From Amblyornis subalaris (lineage: Eukaryota; Chordata; Aves; Passeriformes; Ptilonorhynchidae): 64,000 nucleotides of DNA. This document shows, piece by piece, positions 1 to 11,436 of the stretch (position 1 is the first letter of the stretch; each line of letters begins with the position of its first letter). The DNA lies in the NCBI GenBank assembly GCA_018881555.1, contig JACAXG010000071.1, positions 2,610,537 through 2,674,536 on the forward strand. The letters run 5' to 3'. Under the pieces are notes generated by a model, which had not been told where the DNA came from, did not search any database, and saw nothing but the letters and a program-made list of their open reading frames with translations. Position numbers and translations under genes: made by a program.

Positions 1-3000
1 GCCAGCCCAGGGCTGGGTTTGTGTGGGAGTGCTCAGACCCAACAGCTCTCACATAGGCGTGCAGTGCCCACCCTACATGGCCCCAGCCCAGCTCTGCTCT
101 GCACCCAGTTGTGCTCACCATGTCCCTGAGACAGTTTTTGTTTCTCTGCAGCTTCTCTGTCAGCTCTGAGCAGCATGTCTGTTACACGCTGCCGAAGGCA
201 CACACTGCAATCCCTGCAGCTGGTGCAAGAGTGAGGATGAGAGCCCTCCTGGCATAAGTGCTGGAAGGTTGTCCCACTAAGAAGGAGCCAGCTTGGATCC
301 GGTGTCCAGAGTCTACTTGGAGCATGGTAAGTCAAGAAGCCCCAGGGCTCCTTGTGTGTCAGGTCAGGGCCAGGCATGAACCAAAGTCAAATTCCTGGCG
401 TGGTACCCCAAAACAGATCAAGCTGGCTTGGAATATTAGCAGGCAACTCCTCCAGCTCCAGAGTTGTTCTGCTTGTTCCTGGTACTGTCAGCTTTGTTCT
501 GGAGAGATTGTTACAGCAGGCTTCCAAACTTCACACCTCAAAGAGACTAAAACCTATAGTACAAACTATTTACATCTCTAACTCCTATGTGCAATATAAT
601 AAGTCAAACTGTTCCCCTATTCTTTTCCCTTTGCACCCCTTGTTCCTTACACACAGGCAGGGTGAGCACAGCATGGTGTTGGCTCTGTCCTTTTGCACTC
701 CTGAGTCATCCAGGCCGTGCTTTACACCCTTAGCAGTCAAGGGATGTTTCCTCCGACTTCAGTGTCGTGAGTCACCTTGGTGGATGAGTGGACTTTCTGC
801 TCTNCCTGACGTGATATTGATAACCTTGGGAAACAACAAACTTGTCGGAAACTCTGTGGAGAGATTGAGCTTTGAGAAAATGAGGATGGTCTTCTATTTT
901 ACTACATCTTGATTGGCTAACACTCATAACAGCTTTCTTTCCCTTCTGTTTAATGAGAAATGTCTGTTCTTTTCACTCTTACCAAGCTCTGCAAATACAC
1001 CTTCCCATCCTGTATTTCCTCTACCCAGCATCAGGGAAAAGCTGGGCACACACATACTGGACAGCTTTGGATATTACAGAAGCAAAGAGAAAGAAAGGTC
1101 ACACATGAGTCTTATCGCTGGCTTTGCAGTTCTTTGGCTGTTTTGAAAGCAAGACACATATGTCCTTTAATTATTCATTAGGGTAACTGCAAACTCTGTA
1201 AGGCTGCCTGCACCTCTTGCTGCCCATCTTGCAGCAGCAGGAGGCTGTGGCTGAAATACCTCAGCACTGAGGTGCACAAACAACCAGAAAAAGTAAAACA
1301 CTTATCAGAAATAAAGTGCAGGAAAACAGAGAGAAAAATAAAGCAATTAATCATTCAAAAAGTGGGGAGCGGGACAGGGAGGGAGAGAGAGAGAGAGAGA
1401 GAATGGCAAAAGAAACCTGATAGCTTGTGCTGCCTTCCCTGGAAGTCTGTCAGCCCACTGACAGGAAGATTAAGGATGTTGATGGGAATTCCTTTATCAC
1501 CACAGTCGGCTTTAAAAGCACAGGACAATAACCTACTTTTACAGGTCTGGCTGTGGCTTTCCCACAACACATCTTTTTCTCCCCTTACTCTAAACAAAAA
1601 AAGGATGATCTCTTGCAGTGCCTGTTTTCTGAGTGCTGCCCTCACAGCTGAGGTAAAGGTATTGATTGAAGCACTTGGACATTTATTGGATTTGCGGCTT
1701 TTCTGATGTGTGAAAAATACTTTGTCCTACTCAATTCATACAGTCCTACATGCTCCAGCATTTGTTGGTGTAACCACCCAAGGTCCAGACCCTCTGCCAC
1801 ACTTCCTTTGTGAACTGACCAACCAATGAAATCTCTGGAAGGCAGAATACAGATTTCAAAGCATCAGATTTAACAATATTCTTGACACTGGGCTTGAAGA
1901 GCTTGCACAGCTTAGAGTTCACCTCTCCTTGACCCTCTGGGAAGGACAATACACATTGCTGTATCCACAGCTTAAGCTGGATTGCCTGTTTCAGTATCTT
2001 GCTCTTTNAGGAACCTGTTTAGCAGAGTGAATTTGCACTGTCAGGCTGCCAGGAATGGCTCCTTGAGTCAAGTTCTGCAACCCTCCCCATGCCTTATTTA
2101 CTGAATTCAGTACTTGTGGGATGGGGAAAAGCAAGAAGGGGAAATTACTTAGAGACAAAATCAGTGCCATCCTTTTGCCCTATGGGGATAGAAACTTTTG
2201 CTACTTTCTTTTTTATACGGACCTGCAAGATTTTCATCTGAGCAAGAAAAGAATGACTGATCCTCTTACAGAAATTCTTACACTACTCTCTTATACCTAT
2301 GCTTTATTTTCACCCTTGTTTCCTAATATCACAAAGAAGGCCTTCATATGTCCTGGGCAAGGTGACATTTCTGTGTTCTGTGATGACATCACTGGCATCA
2401 GTCACTTGCTCCCGGTTCTCTGTGTGCTTGAGTCGGTCTGGCCTTTTTGCAGTTTCAGAAAGGGTCATCCCTGGAGTGATTTCCAGGCTGAAAGATCATT
2501 TGTTCTGTACACACAGGAACGTTCCGTGTTGCAAGAGCATCAGCTCTTGAAATGCCTGATCTGAATCTCCACAAGAACTACTCACTATTGCAGTACCTGA
2601 GGAGTGAAGTCTCACATCAGGCTTCAGCAGTGCAATTAAAAAAAGCCAATTTCATGTTTGACTTGTTTCCCATAAGTAATTCTTCCATTTTCTGGGCTGA
2701 GGTTCTCCAAAGGACATAACCAAGCCTAAGCAGGGGAAGAAGAGCAGAAGTGGGAGTCGGGTGTGCACTTAAGGGCAGCAACTGTCCCACCTCTCAGCTG
2801 AAATACATTTTAGGATCCTAATAGTTAATGCCGCCATATCATTGTAAAGAAACTGCATTGTTATATACTTAATAGTTTTTCATAGGTATTTGACTGGGAT
2901 GACACATACAAAATAAAATACTAATAAAGTAACATACAAAGGAGTTTTAAAAGCAGTAACCTAACATATTTCTAAAAAGCCAAATCAATAATTAAATTCA

Positions 3001-4430
3001 CAGGACAATGGATTTTTTTTCAATTTTTTTTTTAAGTGGAAGTCAATAACATGTTGTGCTATAAACAAAGCTTTAATCCAAGGTTACTCCAGATAACACC
3101 GTTTTGCAGTCAATAGGCCCCAAAAGAGCATTAAGCTTGTATAGATGCCTGACTAAGATGGTGGCATATTTACAATACATTTCACTGATTTATATGTGCT
3201 TTTTCCTCTCCATCCAAGCAATAGCTTTTCTTCATCCCTATCCTAACAGCTGCAGCTATGAGGTTTGTTTCAGGCTTTGTTTGGGAGATTAAAACCATCT
3301 CAGTATAATCTCTTTTTGTTTTATACACTGAAAGAAGCATTAGAGATGAAAATTAATGCCACAATGGATTTCATTAATCACACCAGGAGGCTTGGTTTGC
3401 TGTAGTAGGCACTTCCAGCAGAAGGTGCTCACAATCAGTTTAAATATTAAACGCCCTCCTGTGTTTAAATAGCAATGATCAAATCTGTGCAATCACAGCT
3501 CCCGTGTCAGGACAAGGGGTTTTTTTAAAACGGCCAATACTGTTCAAACCATTTCACCTTATGGTCAATCCTGCTTTCCAGCAATGTAAGCATCAGTGGA
3601 ACTGCAAGGACAAAAGGACTAGAAAAATCAGTGCCTGAGGGAATTGCTGTGAGATAAAGGAGGTGTCACCTCTGGGTCACCAGTGGAGAAGAATTCATAA
3701 CGGTCATAAGGGCCAGCAGTTACCATGGTGGGACGGGTGCCNGCAGCACGAGGCACCAGCCTCTGTCTGGTCCTTGGAGAGCAGGTGCTCACATTACAAA
3801 AAGCCCCACTGGCATTAACTGATGCTGCCAGGAAAAAGGCCAAGGATGGACAGGTTGGGCTGTTGGGGCGTATCCCCACGAAAGGCCAAGTCCCAGCGGC
3901 AGATGGCCAGAGGGAAGTTTGCATTCCCCCAATTCAGGTTCCAACTGTTATGAATAATCAGCAGCTCTCCAGGGCCCTGGGTCTGATGCGAGACAGGAGC
4001 CAGCCCTGCTTGAAAACTGCATCAGTCACCAACTGTCCCAGCCAAAAACATCCTTGGGCTGTTGCACTGGGGCTGTTGCATACAGATGAGCATGGTCTAA
4101 GTGAATCTTCTGCCATGGCGAGGGAAGGAGGGAAAGCAAGCCCCATGAAAGCAGGGTACAAAGATAAAAGCTGTAAAATTCATAATTCCTTTCTGCAGAA
4201 TCTAGGAATCAAAAGCACAAGTTCTTTTAAAATGTTTTTGTTTAAAGCCTCGCTTGAAATTAAAGTATAATCAGAAATTGAGGGAATGGGGTCTTAGCAA
4301 ATGTGACAATATACAGTTTTATGCTGCCTTATTCTGCCTCAGCATTCGTCCTGTGCCAGGATCTAAGGGGATAGAAAATCAGCAAAACCAGAACTGAAAC
4401 CCCAACCACTCCTGCCTCTAATAGAGGGAA
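1..4430. other. Intergenic region upstream of BICDL1
   Basis: I find no exon, RNA gene or recognisable transposon here. The open frames are short, lack splice context and do not resemble a family I know. The stretch is ordinary AT-leaning DNA with a GA microsatellite near 1384-1402 and a T-rich run near 3011-3035. In human the next gene upstream of BICDL1 is CIT, at a distance, so the absence of coding sequence is expected. Distal enhancers could be present but cannot be recognised by eye. Confidence 0.6.
1384..1402 (+). repeat. (GA)n microsatellite
   Basis: An uninterrupted run of alternating G and A of about 19 bases sits inside a purine-rich stretch (about 1366-1402). It is a simple tandem repeat in intergenic DNA. 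Confidence 0.9.
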
Positions 4431-4446
4431 TAGTGCTGGGAGCAGG

Positions 4447-4459
4447 ACTACAACTCCCA
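4447..4459 (+). promoter_or_regulatory. ZNF143/THAP11-type promoter motif
   Basis: The 13-mer ACTACAACTCCCA matches the core of the ZNF143 (Staf) binding sequence, which is strongly enriched close to transcription starts of CpG-island promoters. It lies about 150 bp upstream of the GC-rich block and 535 bp upstream of the proposed BICDL1 start codon. This supports transcription starting between roughly 4500 and 4900. Occupancy is inferred from sequence only. Confidence 0.55.
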
Positions 4460-4540
4460 AGGTTCACTGAGGGTCCCTTTAGGACAACTGTTACCCGAGA
4501 ACATCCCAAGCAATCTGAAATTGAAAGCAAGCCCCGGTGG

Positions 4541-4560
4541 CTGTTGGAAGCTGTAGTCAG
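4541..4560 (-). promoter_or_regulatory. Second, degenerate ZNF143-like site in opposite orientation
   Basis: Read on the minus strand the segment contains GACTACAGCTTCCAAC. It resembles the ZNF143 core with two changes and faces the better site at 4447. Pairs of such sites are common in CpG-island promoters. The match is weak and could be chance. Confidence 0.3.
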
Positions 4561-4881
4561 CTCTCCAGGGTGAACTACTGAGCACAAAGATCCCGAGAGC
4601 TGCTCTGGCAACCAGAAGAGCCCCGCTGGAGCTCTGGGGGAGCGCGCGGCGAGCGGAGAGAACGCGCTGTGCCCCTCGGGGGGTGCCAAGCTCCCTCCTT
4701 GGGCTTCCCCGATGTTTTGGGGGGATTTTTGGCCTGGGCCCGCGGCAGAAGCGGCGAGACCTGCCCGCGGCAGCCGGGTCCAGCAGGACCCGGGTCCCCC
4801 CGCGCCGCCCGGGCCCGGTGCGCGTGGCGGTGGCCGCGCCGGTGCCGGTGGCAGTGGCCGTGGCGGTGGCGATGCGTTGCC

Positions 4882-4913
4882 GGGGCCCGGCGCCGGGGGG
4901 CGGGGGCCGGGGG
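4882..4913 (+). promoter_or_regulatory. G-quadruplex-prone G-run cluster in the probable 5' UTR
   Basis: Four runs of four to six Gs occur at 4882-4885, 4895-4900, 4902-4906 and 4909-4913, with loops of 9, 1 and 2 bases. This fits an extended G-quadruplex pattern on the sense strand, 80-110 bases before the BICDL1 start codon. It would be in the mRNA if transcription starts upstream of 4880. Formation is inferred. Confidence 0.4.
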
Positions 4914-4993
4914 CGGCGGCGCTCCCCGCCCAGCCGCCGCAGCCGCGGGCCGGGCGCGGGGGGCGCAGCGGAGCGGCGGCGGCGCGCAGGGCC

Positions 4994-5314
4994 ATGTCGG
5001 CGCCGTGCCTGCGCCTGCCCGCCGCCGGGTCAGCACCGGCGGAGGCGGACAGCGCCGGCGGCATGGAGCCGCCCGGGGCCGCCGCCCTGGAGCTGGCCCT
5101 GGAGGAGGAGCTGGCGCTGCTGGCCGCCGCCGGGGAGCCGCCGGAGCCGCCGCCCGCCGCCGCCGCCCGCGACCCCGAGCTGCTCTCGCTGATCCGGCAG
5201 AAGGAGAAGGACCTGGTGCTGGCGGCGCGGCTGGGCAAGGCGCTGCTGGAGCGCAACCAGGACATGAGCCGGCAGTACGAGAGGATGCACAAGGAGCTCA
5301 CCGACAAGCTGGAG
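4994..5314 (+). CDS. BICDL1: BICDL1 coding exon 1 (N-terminus and CC1 box)
   Basis: This exon encodes residues 1-107, beginning MSAPCLRLPAAGSAPAE. The start at 4994 is chosen because the resemblance to mammalian BICDL1 begins there; the -3 base is G. A second in-frame ATG at 5063 (Met24) has a stronger Kozak context and could also be used. Residues 25-60 are an Ala/Pro/Glu-rich low-complexity stretch that is shorter than the mammalian one as I recall it. Residues 61-107 start the coiled coil and carry AARLG (77-81). That is the AAxxG signature of the CC1 box, which binds the dynein light intermediate chain in BICD-type adaptors. The exon ends in phase 0 at a GAG|gtgagg donor. Confidence 0.95.
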
Positions 5315-8300
5315 GTGAGGCCCCGCCGCGCTCCGCCCGCCCGGCCCCGGCCCGCGGGCGCTCACCGCGCAACGCGGCCCCTTCCCTGGCGAGCCCCGGG
5401 GGCGGGCGGCGGGCGCGGGCCCTGCCGGGCAGCCCACGGGACTCGCTGTGGCCGTGACGGGGAAGAAAGGGTCTGAGCAATGCCTGCGAGGCCTGGGGGA
5501 GGCAAAGCTGCCGTTCTCCCCGGCTCCCCCGCTCCGCCGAGAGCCGGCGTGTAGGGCCGTGGTCGGGCTGCAGCACCGCGCTCCGGAGGCTCCTGAGGGG
5601 CTGTTTTGCCCCAGGACCCGGCTAGCACCTGGGAGAGATGTGCGCGGCTCATCTCGTCACGGAAATACCTCGGAAGTTAAATTTGCACAGCAGGTACTGA
5701 GCTACAGAGCATATGTGACCCTTATGCTTAAGCTGTTGCAGCTAAGGCTTTAGGCATGGCAGGAGATAAGCCCTGATGATACATTGCTGTTAGCTGGTTG
5801 CTCTGAAAAATGCCTGCCTACAGGTATCTGGAGAGAGCTGTTTGCCAGGAACTCAGTGGATTGAGCTATTTGTTGATTTTTAATGATAAAATAAAGCTAT
5901 TACAAAGAAAAAGACTTGTGCAGGCAGCTTTTTTTGGAACAACTCTTTTGCACAACTGTGAGAGGGCCACTATTATTCACTCTTCCTCAGAGGTACTCTT
6001 GAAATTGTATTTCTTCCAGTAAGTAATACTGCTTAGAAGGCAGAGAAAAGCCTCTCACCTTTCTGGAGAGAGTTTGAACAGTGCTGCATTAACATTCACA
6101 TTTCAAGTCACAGCCCTAGACCAGTCTTCTGCACAGTCCTGTATTCCTTCCTCAGACTTAACATTTCTCAAGTTCAAGAGGATTTGTGAAATTACTGTAT
6201 GCCCTTTGTTCTCCTGACAAAAATTCCTCTCTCTTATTAAACTTGGCACTTTACCCTAGGTGATCCCTTCCTCTTTGCAGGGGAATATCTCTGCGTTTGC
6301 TATTCTGATAGAAAAATAGTGAAGGTGACATTTGCTCAAATTGTTTTTTAGTGGCTCTGTTTATCAGATTAGAATTTCCCAAAGTATTAAAATTTGCCAG
6401 AGTCATGCTTTCAGGTTGATCTTTAAGCAAGAACAGACGTATGTGGCATTGTGCTGACGTGGTTTTCCTTAGGAGTTGGAGTAGAACCTTTCCTACTGTT
6501 AAAGGAAAACCACAGAAGTTTAGGTACCCACTGAGCTGCCTCTTAAGGAGTTCAGGAGCCTCAAGTATCGTTCACTGTTTGCAAAATGTAGAGATGAAAA
6601 GGAGAGGGAGGTCACTATGACTTTATAGTACTTTGAATAACATCCCACAAATGTTTACCTCTGCTCTCACAGGCCCATTCAGAAGATAAGAGATTATAAA
6701 CACAACCAACTGTTTACATCTTTTCGTCCCATTACTATTGCCCTAACTTTCCAGTTGAATAACAGATTATTATTTTCCAGGCTACCCATCTGATAGGAGT
6801 TAGTGTTATCTACTTAAGGGTAAATTTTTTTCCACTGGACTTGGCAAATTTAACCCAATGCTACTTCACACAAAAAAATCAAATTTCAACATTAATCTTC
6901 TAAAACATGAGCTCGGTAATCCCAGCCTCTGCAGATTAAATGTTGGCCTCCTCCTGTTGCCACTGAAGTGAACAAAATTTCACAATAGGCTTTTCAATTT
7001 CAGAGGAGCAGAGAGGAGGGACCCATGGCTGCTACCTCCTTCCCTATGCTGAGAACTTTCTGGTGGTGACCTGAAGCAAAGCCTCAGATGAGATCCTTGG
7101 TGACAACCTGATATAATGATCTTTAAGTAGGATTTAGGAGGAGATATTTTCTCCCAGTCCGCAGTTCAAAATTGGTTACAAGAGCTCAGTGAAGCCTCTC
7201 CATTTCACAACAGCCAAGGTGCTGGCCTGCTCCTCAGGTGCTTTGCCTCAAGATTAAATATGTTCTAGTTTTGTGGGTTCATTACTGAGGTTCAGCATTC
7301 CTGCCATACACCTACTGTGGCAGACCTTTCATTTCACAGCCTGAATTTAAATTCATTTCTAATCATGAAATTGGAGTTCTGTAATAAATTCTCATATGTG
7401 ATCCTAGACATTTTCATCCTCTGTAAGGGATTAAAACAGTTAATACTGCTGTTCCTCAGACACAGAGGAGCCTGCTGTGTCCAAGCGTTTTACAGTATGA
7501 ACCCTCTTTATCAGCTGGGAAACTCCCCCTTGCTTTCATCTCTTTAAATGAGGACCAGCCCAGCTCAGTTAACTTGAAGAGAAGCTGTTTTCAGAAGAAA
7601 ACATCTTCTAGAAAGCAGTTCTGTGTAAAAATCAATGAGCAGCTGGTGAATGGAGAGACACTCAGGAAACAAGAAACTCCCCTCCTGAGGACAGCAGTTT
7701 GCCCTATCAGCACTATGTGCAGAAAACCCCTCTCCAGATCTGCAGCCCCGCAGGTGCTGGGGTGAGGGCAGGCCAGGGGAGACGGCTGCTGGGAGAGGCA
7801 GGAGGGACCAGTCAACACGTCTCGTCTGGGTAGTCCTCCTCTTTGCAATAGCCTCTCTGTGCTCCACTGCACTGTTCTGGTTTCTTCGTCACAACAGAAT
7901 AAACTTGATATTCTTCACCTTCCTCTAACATCAGCCTTTGTGATGGCTGTTTACTGGGGCTGTGTGTAGTGGGGATTTTCTTCTACAGGGAAGGGCTAAA
8001 GTGCTTTTTAAATGATTGACAAGGCTTATCACTGGCTTCTAAATCACATTTGGGAACGTCTGGGCCACTTCAGCTGCAGTGCCGCTCCTCAGAAGGCTGA
8101 AGTTCCATTTAGAGAAGGCCCTGGATCTTTCTAAACGTTGCCTAGCAGTGAAGGAGGCAGAGCTATAAAGGACAGAATTTTCAGTGTGCCGCTAAAAGTG
8201 AAATTGTGGCTGCTCCAGCCACACTTGGGCTACAGACAAGATTTCTTTGCAATGGTTGTCATGGGCCAGGTGTTGAGATCTCATGCCTACCTATGGCATT

Positions 8301-9940
8301 AAAATATTTATATTACCGCTTAGCTCTCATTTGCAAGACTGGTCATTCTTTTAGTGGCTGAAACACGGGGAAATACCCTGCTATGGGCCACTGTTTTTAA
8401 TCAACCTTCCCTTATATCTGAAGGTTTTTCATGAAAGTCTGGAATTTGCAGAAAGATTTGGAAGGACTCAAGGTGCTGCTGCACTACGCTGGAAGGAGCA
8501 TAGGAAAGGATTTGGGGATAAGGTCAAGAAAGAGACAGCATGGCATCTGCATGGCAGAACAAAAAAGATGGAAGATTTGTGACACGCAGGCCAGAGGGCT
8601 GGAGGGGAACCGGAGGGTTTTGACATTCAGACCTGCTTGGGAAGGTGACAGGGACCCTGAAAGGGAGGCTGTGTGTCATCAGCAATAGGCACCCAGGGGA
8701 AACAGCCCCCTCACAGCCTGTGTTTCTAACAAGCAATAAAAAGCCACTTCACATAAATGCAGTGCAATTTTCTTTTCCGCCTAGCAGGTTTATTTTCCTG
8801 TCCTATCAGAAGTGCCATGGGAATTGTTCACCAGGGAACAATACCCTGGGGAAAACAGGCAAGTGCTACCAGTGTTTGACCCAGTGGGTTTCTGTTCTTT
8901 GCTAAGACACATTCCTAAAAGACTGGTGAATCCGATAGCGAGTAGCAGGAGATTATTCTGGAGATCAGAGGACAACCAACAAGGAGAGGATTCCTGCTTT
9001 CCAGGTTTCCCTGCTAATCTGGGACATGTCCACGTCCCTAATCTGTGGCTGTTCTGAAAGTAAATATGTGGCTTCAGTCACCAGGGGAAATTTAAGCTCA
9101 GAGTTTTGGAGCAGGGATTCTTTCAAATGGGCACAACATAAATCTGCTTTGACCTGATTTGCAGCTCTGTCTCAGTGAAGCCCTCATTTAACTGAGCCTG
9201 TAAAACATGCAAAAGTTTCATCAGATTTGTGCTGTCCCTCATTTTCCAGCCAATCCTAAGCAGAGCAAAGTCTCCGGAACTGAGAGTGGTTTCTAAGAAA
9301 CCTGGACCCAGAACGTGCATGTACATAATGTCTATAGCAACCAGTTCATTGCATCCATTGCCATTCCGGAGCGGACTGCATCAAACAATGGAGTTACTGT
9401 GCACTATCAAACTCTCAGACAACTAATTAGGTCAGGAATAGAAGGAGCAAATGGATAGATGATTCAACTGTTGTTCATGAGACCCATATGACAACAAGGA
9501 TGCCTCATCTACATTCCTCACCAACAGTAAGGGTACAGTTTGTGTATTTTGACTATAAAGGCAATTTTAAAATAATTATGCCACTGGCCACTGAAATACT
9601 GCTTTGGAGTTAAGCTGGGCTCTGCTAAATCAATTGCTCTGCCTGACCTATATATTCCGCCTATTGACATGCAGCCTACTTTACTCTTTTGGCAGTTATT
9701 TCAGTAAAAATTCAATGTACTGAACTCCAGTGGCCAAGGACAGGCCAATTGCTGGAAATGGAAAATGGCTTTAGTGCCAGTGACCTGCCCTGATCTGGGA
9801 TTGCCATCTCCATGGCATTGTCACGCTCTAGTACCATTCTCTTTATTCTCTTTCCTGCGCAAGGTTTCAATATGAGGAAAAGGGGACAACATCCACTTTT
9901 TTTTCCCTCCTTTCCTAACCTCTTCTCCCCCATCATTTAG
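5315..9940 (+). other. BICDL1: BICDL1 intron 1
   Basis: This is 4.6 kb between a gtgagg donor and a pyrimidine-rich acceptor ending catcatttag. The first 150 bases are still CpG island. The rest is AT-leaning, with no further exon or repeat family that I recognise. Open frames here are short and not supported. Confidence 0.85.
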
Positions 9941-10156
9941 CACCTAGAACAAGAGAAACACGAATTACGGCGGCGATTTGAGAACAAGGAAGGAGAGTGG
10001 GAAGGAAGGGTGTCTGAACTGGAGAGCGACGTGAAGCAGCTGCAGGACGAGCTGGAGAAGCAGCAGGTCCACCTGCGCGAAGCTGACCGGGAGAAGACAC
10101 GCGCTGTCCAGGAACTCTCCGAGCAGAACCAAAGACTCCTGGACCAGCTCAGCAGG
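9941..10156 (+). CDS. BICDL1: BICDL1 coding exon 2 (first coiled coil)
   Basis: This exon encodes residues 108-179, from HLEQEKHELRRRF to RLLDQLSR, in phase 0 at both ends. Regular Leu spacing and dense Glu/Arg/Lys/Gln content make it an uninterrupted coiled-coil segment. It continues the CC1 region that lies along the dynactin filament in BICD-type adaptors. It is close to residue-for-residue with mammalian BICDL1 as I recall it (SELESDVKQLQDELE block). The acceptor follows a long T/C tract and the donor is AGG|gtgagt. Confidence 0.96.
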
Positions 10157-11398
10157 GTGAGTCAGCGTGGCACAGCACCCTGCCACCCTGGGCATGGGAC
10201 AGGGTCACGGCTCTGCTGTCATCCACCTTTGGGGCAGAGGAGCGGGAGAGCTCCCACTGCCAGGAAAACAAACGGTTCTGTCTCTGGTTGTATTACACCG
10301 GTGTCCCGATAAGGCATGCTGCCTTGAAACTGATTTTACACCTCTTAGGAGTGATACATTTCTTTGCCAAAATAGTTGTGTTTCTGGGTTGAGTGGTCAT
10401 TTACTGCATAGTTGTCTCTCTCAACTGTTTTTGTATCTAGAACTGATTTAGAAAATCTGTTTCTAATTTACTAATAGGCTGAACAAATGTAGCATGCAAG
10501 GAAAAGGCTAATCTGCAACAGTGGGGTTAAAGGCTTTTTGCTGGCCTCCCTTTTTTGTGATACATTGGCTGTAATGTTGTAGAATTGAACATACCATGTC
10601 ATTCTCAGATGGTGTGTCACTACAGATAACTTTGCCATGGTTAGATGTGTGAGAACCTACTGAAATTCCTTGGAATGGCATGTTTCATCAAAGAGCTTAA
10701 TTTGCCTCTGAATGAAAGAGGATTTATAGTGAGGCTGCTACAAATCAGCCTAATTGACTGAATACTTGCAGCATGAGTTTCTTTCTGACACCAAAAGACT
10801 TAACAGTTTCTGCCTCCTTCCCCCAGAAGTTAACCTGTCTTCTGGAATTAAGAACCTTGATTTTTTCCTCCCCACTGGACAGTTAGTACCATAATTTTAA
10901 TGCTTGCGAACACAGTTACTCCAGCAGACGAAAGCATTTTCTTCTTATCGGTTGCTTATTCCCAAAATAGCATAGAACAAAAACACACACCACAGATTCA
11001 TGCTGAAGGGGCCCATCTAATGTTGTAAGAGCATATTTCTGACTAGATTCTGTCAGAGCTGAGTCTCTAGTGCTGACATGGGGATTTTGCCTATGAGAGG
11101 GTCGACTCCTCAATCACAACATTAGGACCAGAAGACTCTGAAATGTGCCAAATGTACAGGTCTTCACTCAGTCTGTGTATGCAGTTGTCCTGTGTCTCTG
11201 GAGGTGAGAAGAACAAGTCTTGGGTATGACACTGTACTTACACTTGAGGAAATCATTCCTCATTCTGCTGTAGATTTTCTTGTCAAGCACTAAAAAAGTC
11301 ACTGGCTTTAAAAAAAAAAACCCAACCAACAGAAAAAGACCTCAACTTCCTTAGCTCAGGAACATTGCTGAGTTTGTCCATGTTTTTAAAGCAATATA

Positions 11399-11436
11399 TT
11401 CTGTAGCTCATCTGGTGTAGCAGATGAGCTACAGAA
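11399..11436. repeat. Perfect 16-bp inverted repeat (hairpin)
   Basis: The left arm TTCTGTAGCTCATCTG (11399-11414) and the right arm CAGATGAGCTACAGAA (11421-11436) are exact reverse complements around a six-base loop, GTGTAG. Beyond the arms the pairing is only partial. The element lies in BICDL1 intron 2, 1.2 kb after exon 2. It could fold in RNA or extrude as a cruciform. The stem is shorter than a typical microRNA precursor. Confidence 0.9.

Larger units (their letters stand above)
4600..5460 (+). promoter_or_regulatory. BICDL1: CpG island: BICDL1 promoter, 5' UTR and first exon
   Basis: About 0.85 kb of extremely GC-rich, CpG-dense sequence contrasts sharply with the AT-leaning flanks and spans the first coding exon. 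It contains many GC-box-like G runs and an imperfect GGTGGC-type repeat at about 4825-4875. No TATA box is obvious, so dispersed CpG-island initiation is expected. The exact transcription start cannot be fixed from sequence. A reading frame open from 4712 runs into the BICDL1 frame, but the resemblance to mammalian BICDL1 begins at 4994. Confidence 0.85.

Noticed and set aside
352..912. Plus-strand open frame of 186 codons upstream of BICDL1
   Set aside because: Low-information sequence with an ambiguous base, no family resemblance and no promoter or splice context.
4363..5307. Minus-strand open frame of 314 codons across the CpG island
   Set aside because: A shadow of GC-rich sequence antisense to BICDL1 exon 1. 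Its Ser/Ala/Pro/Gly-rich content reflects base composition.
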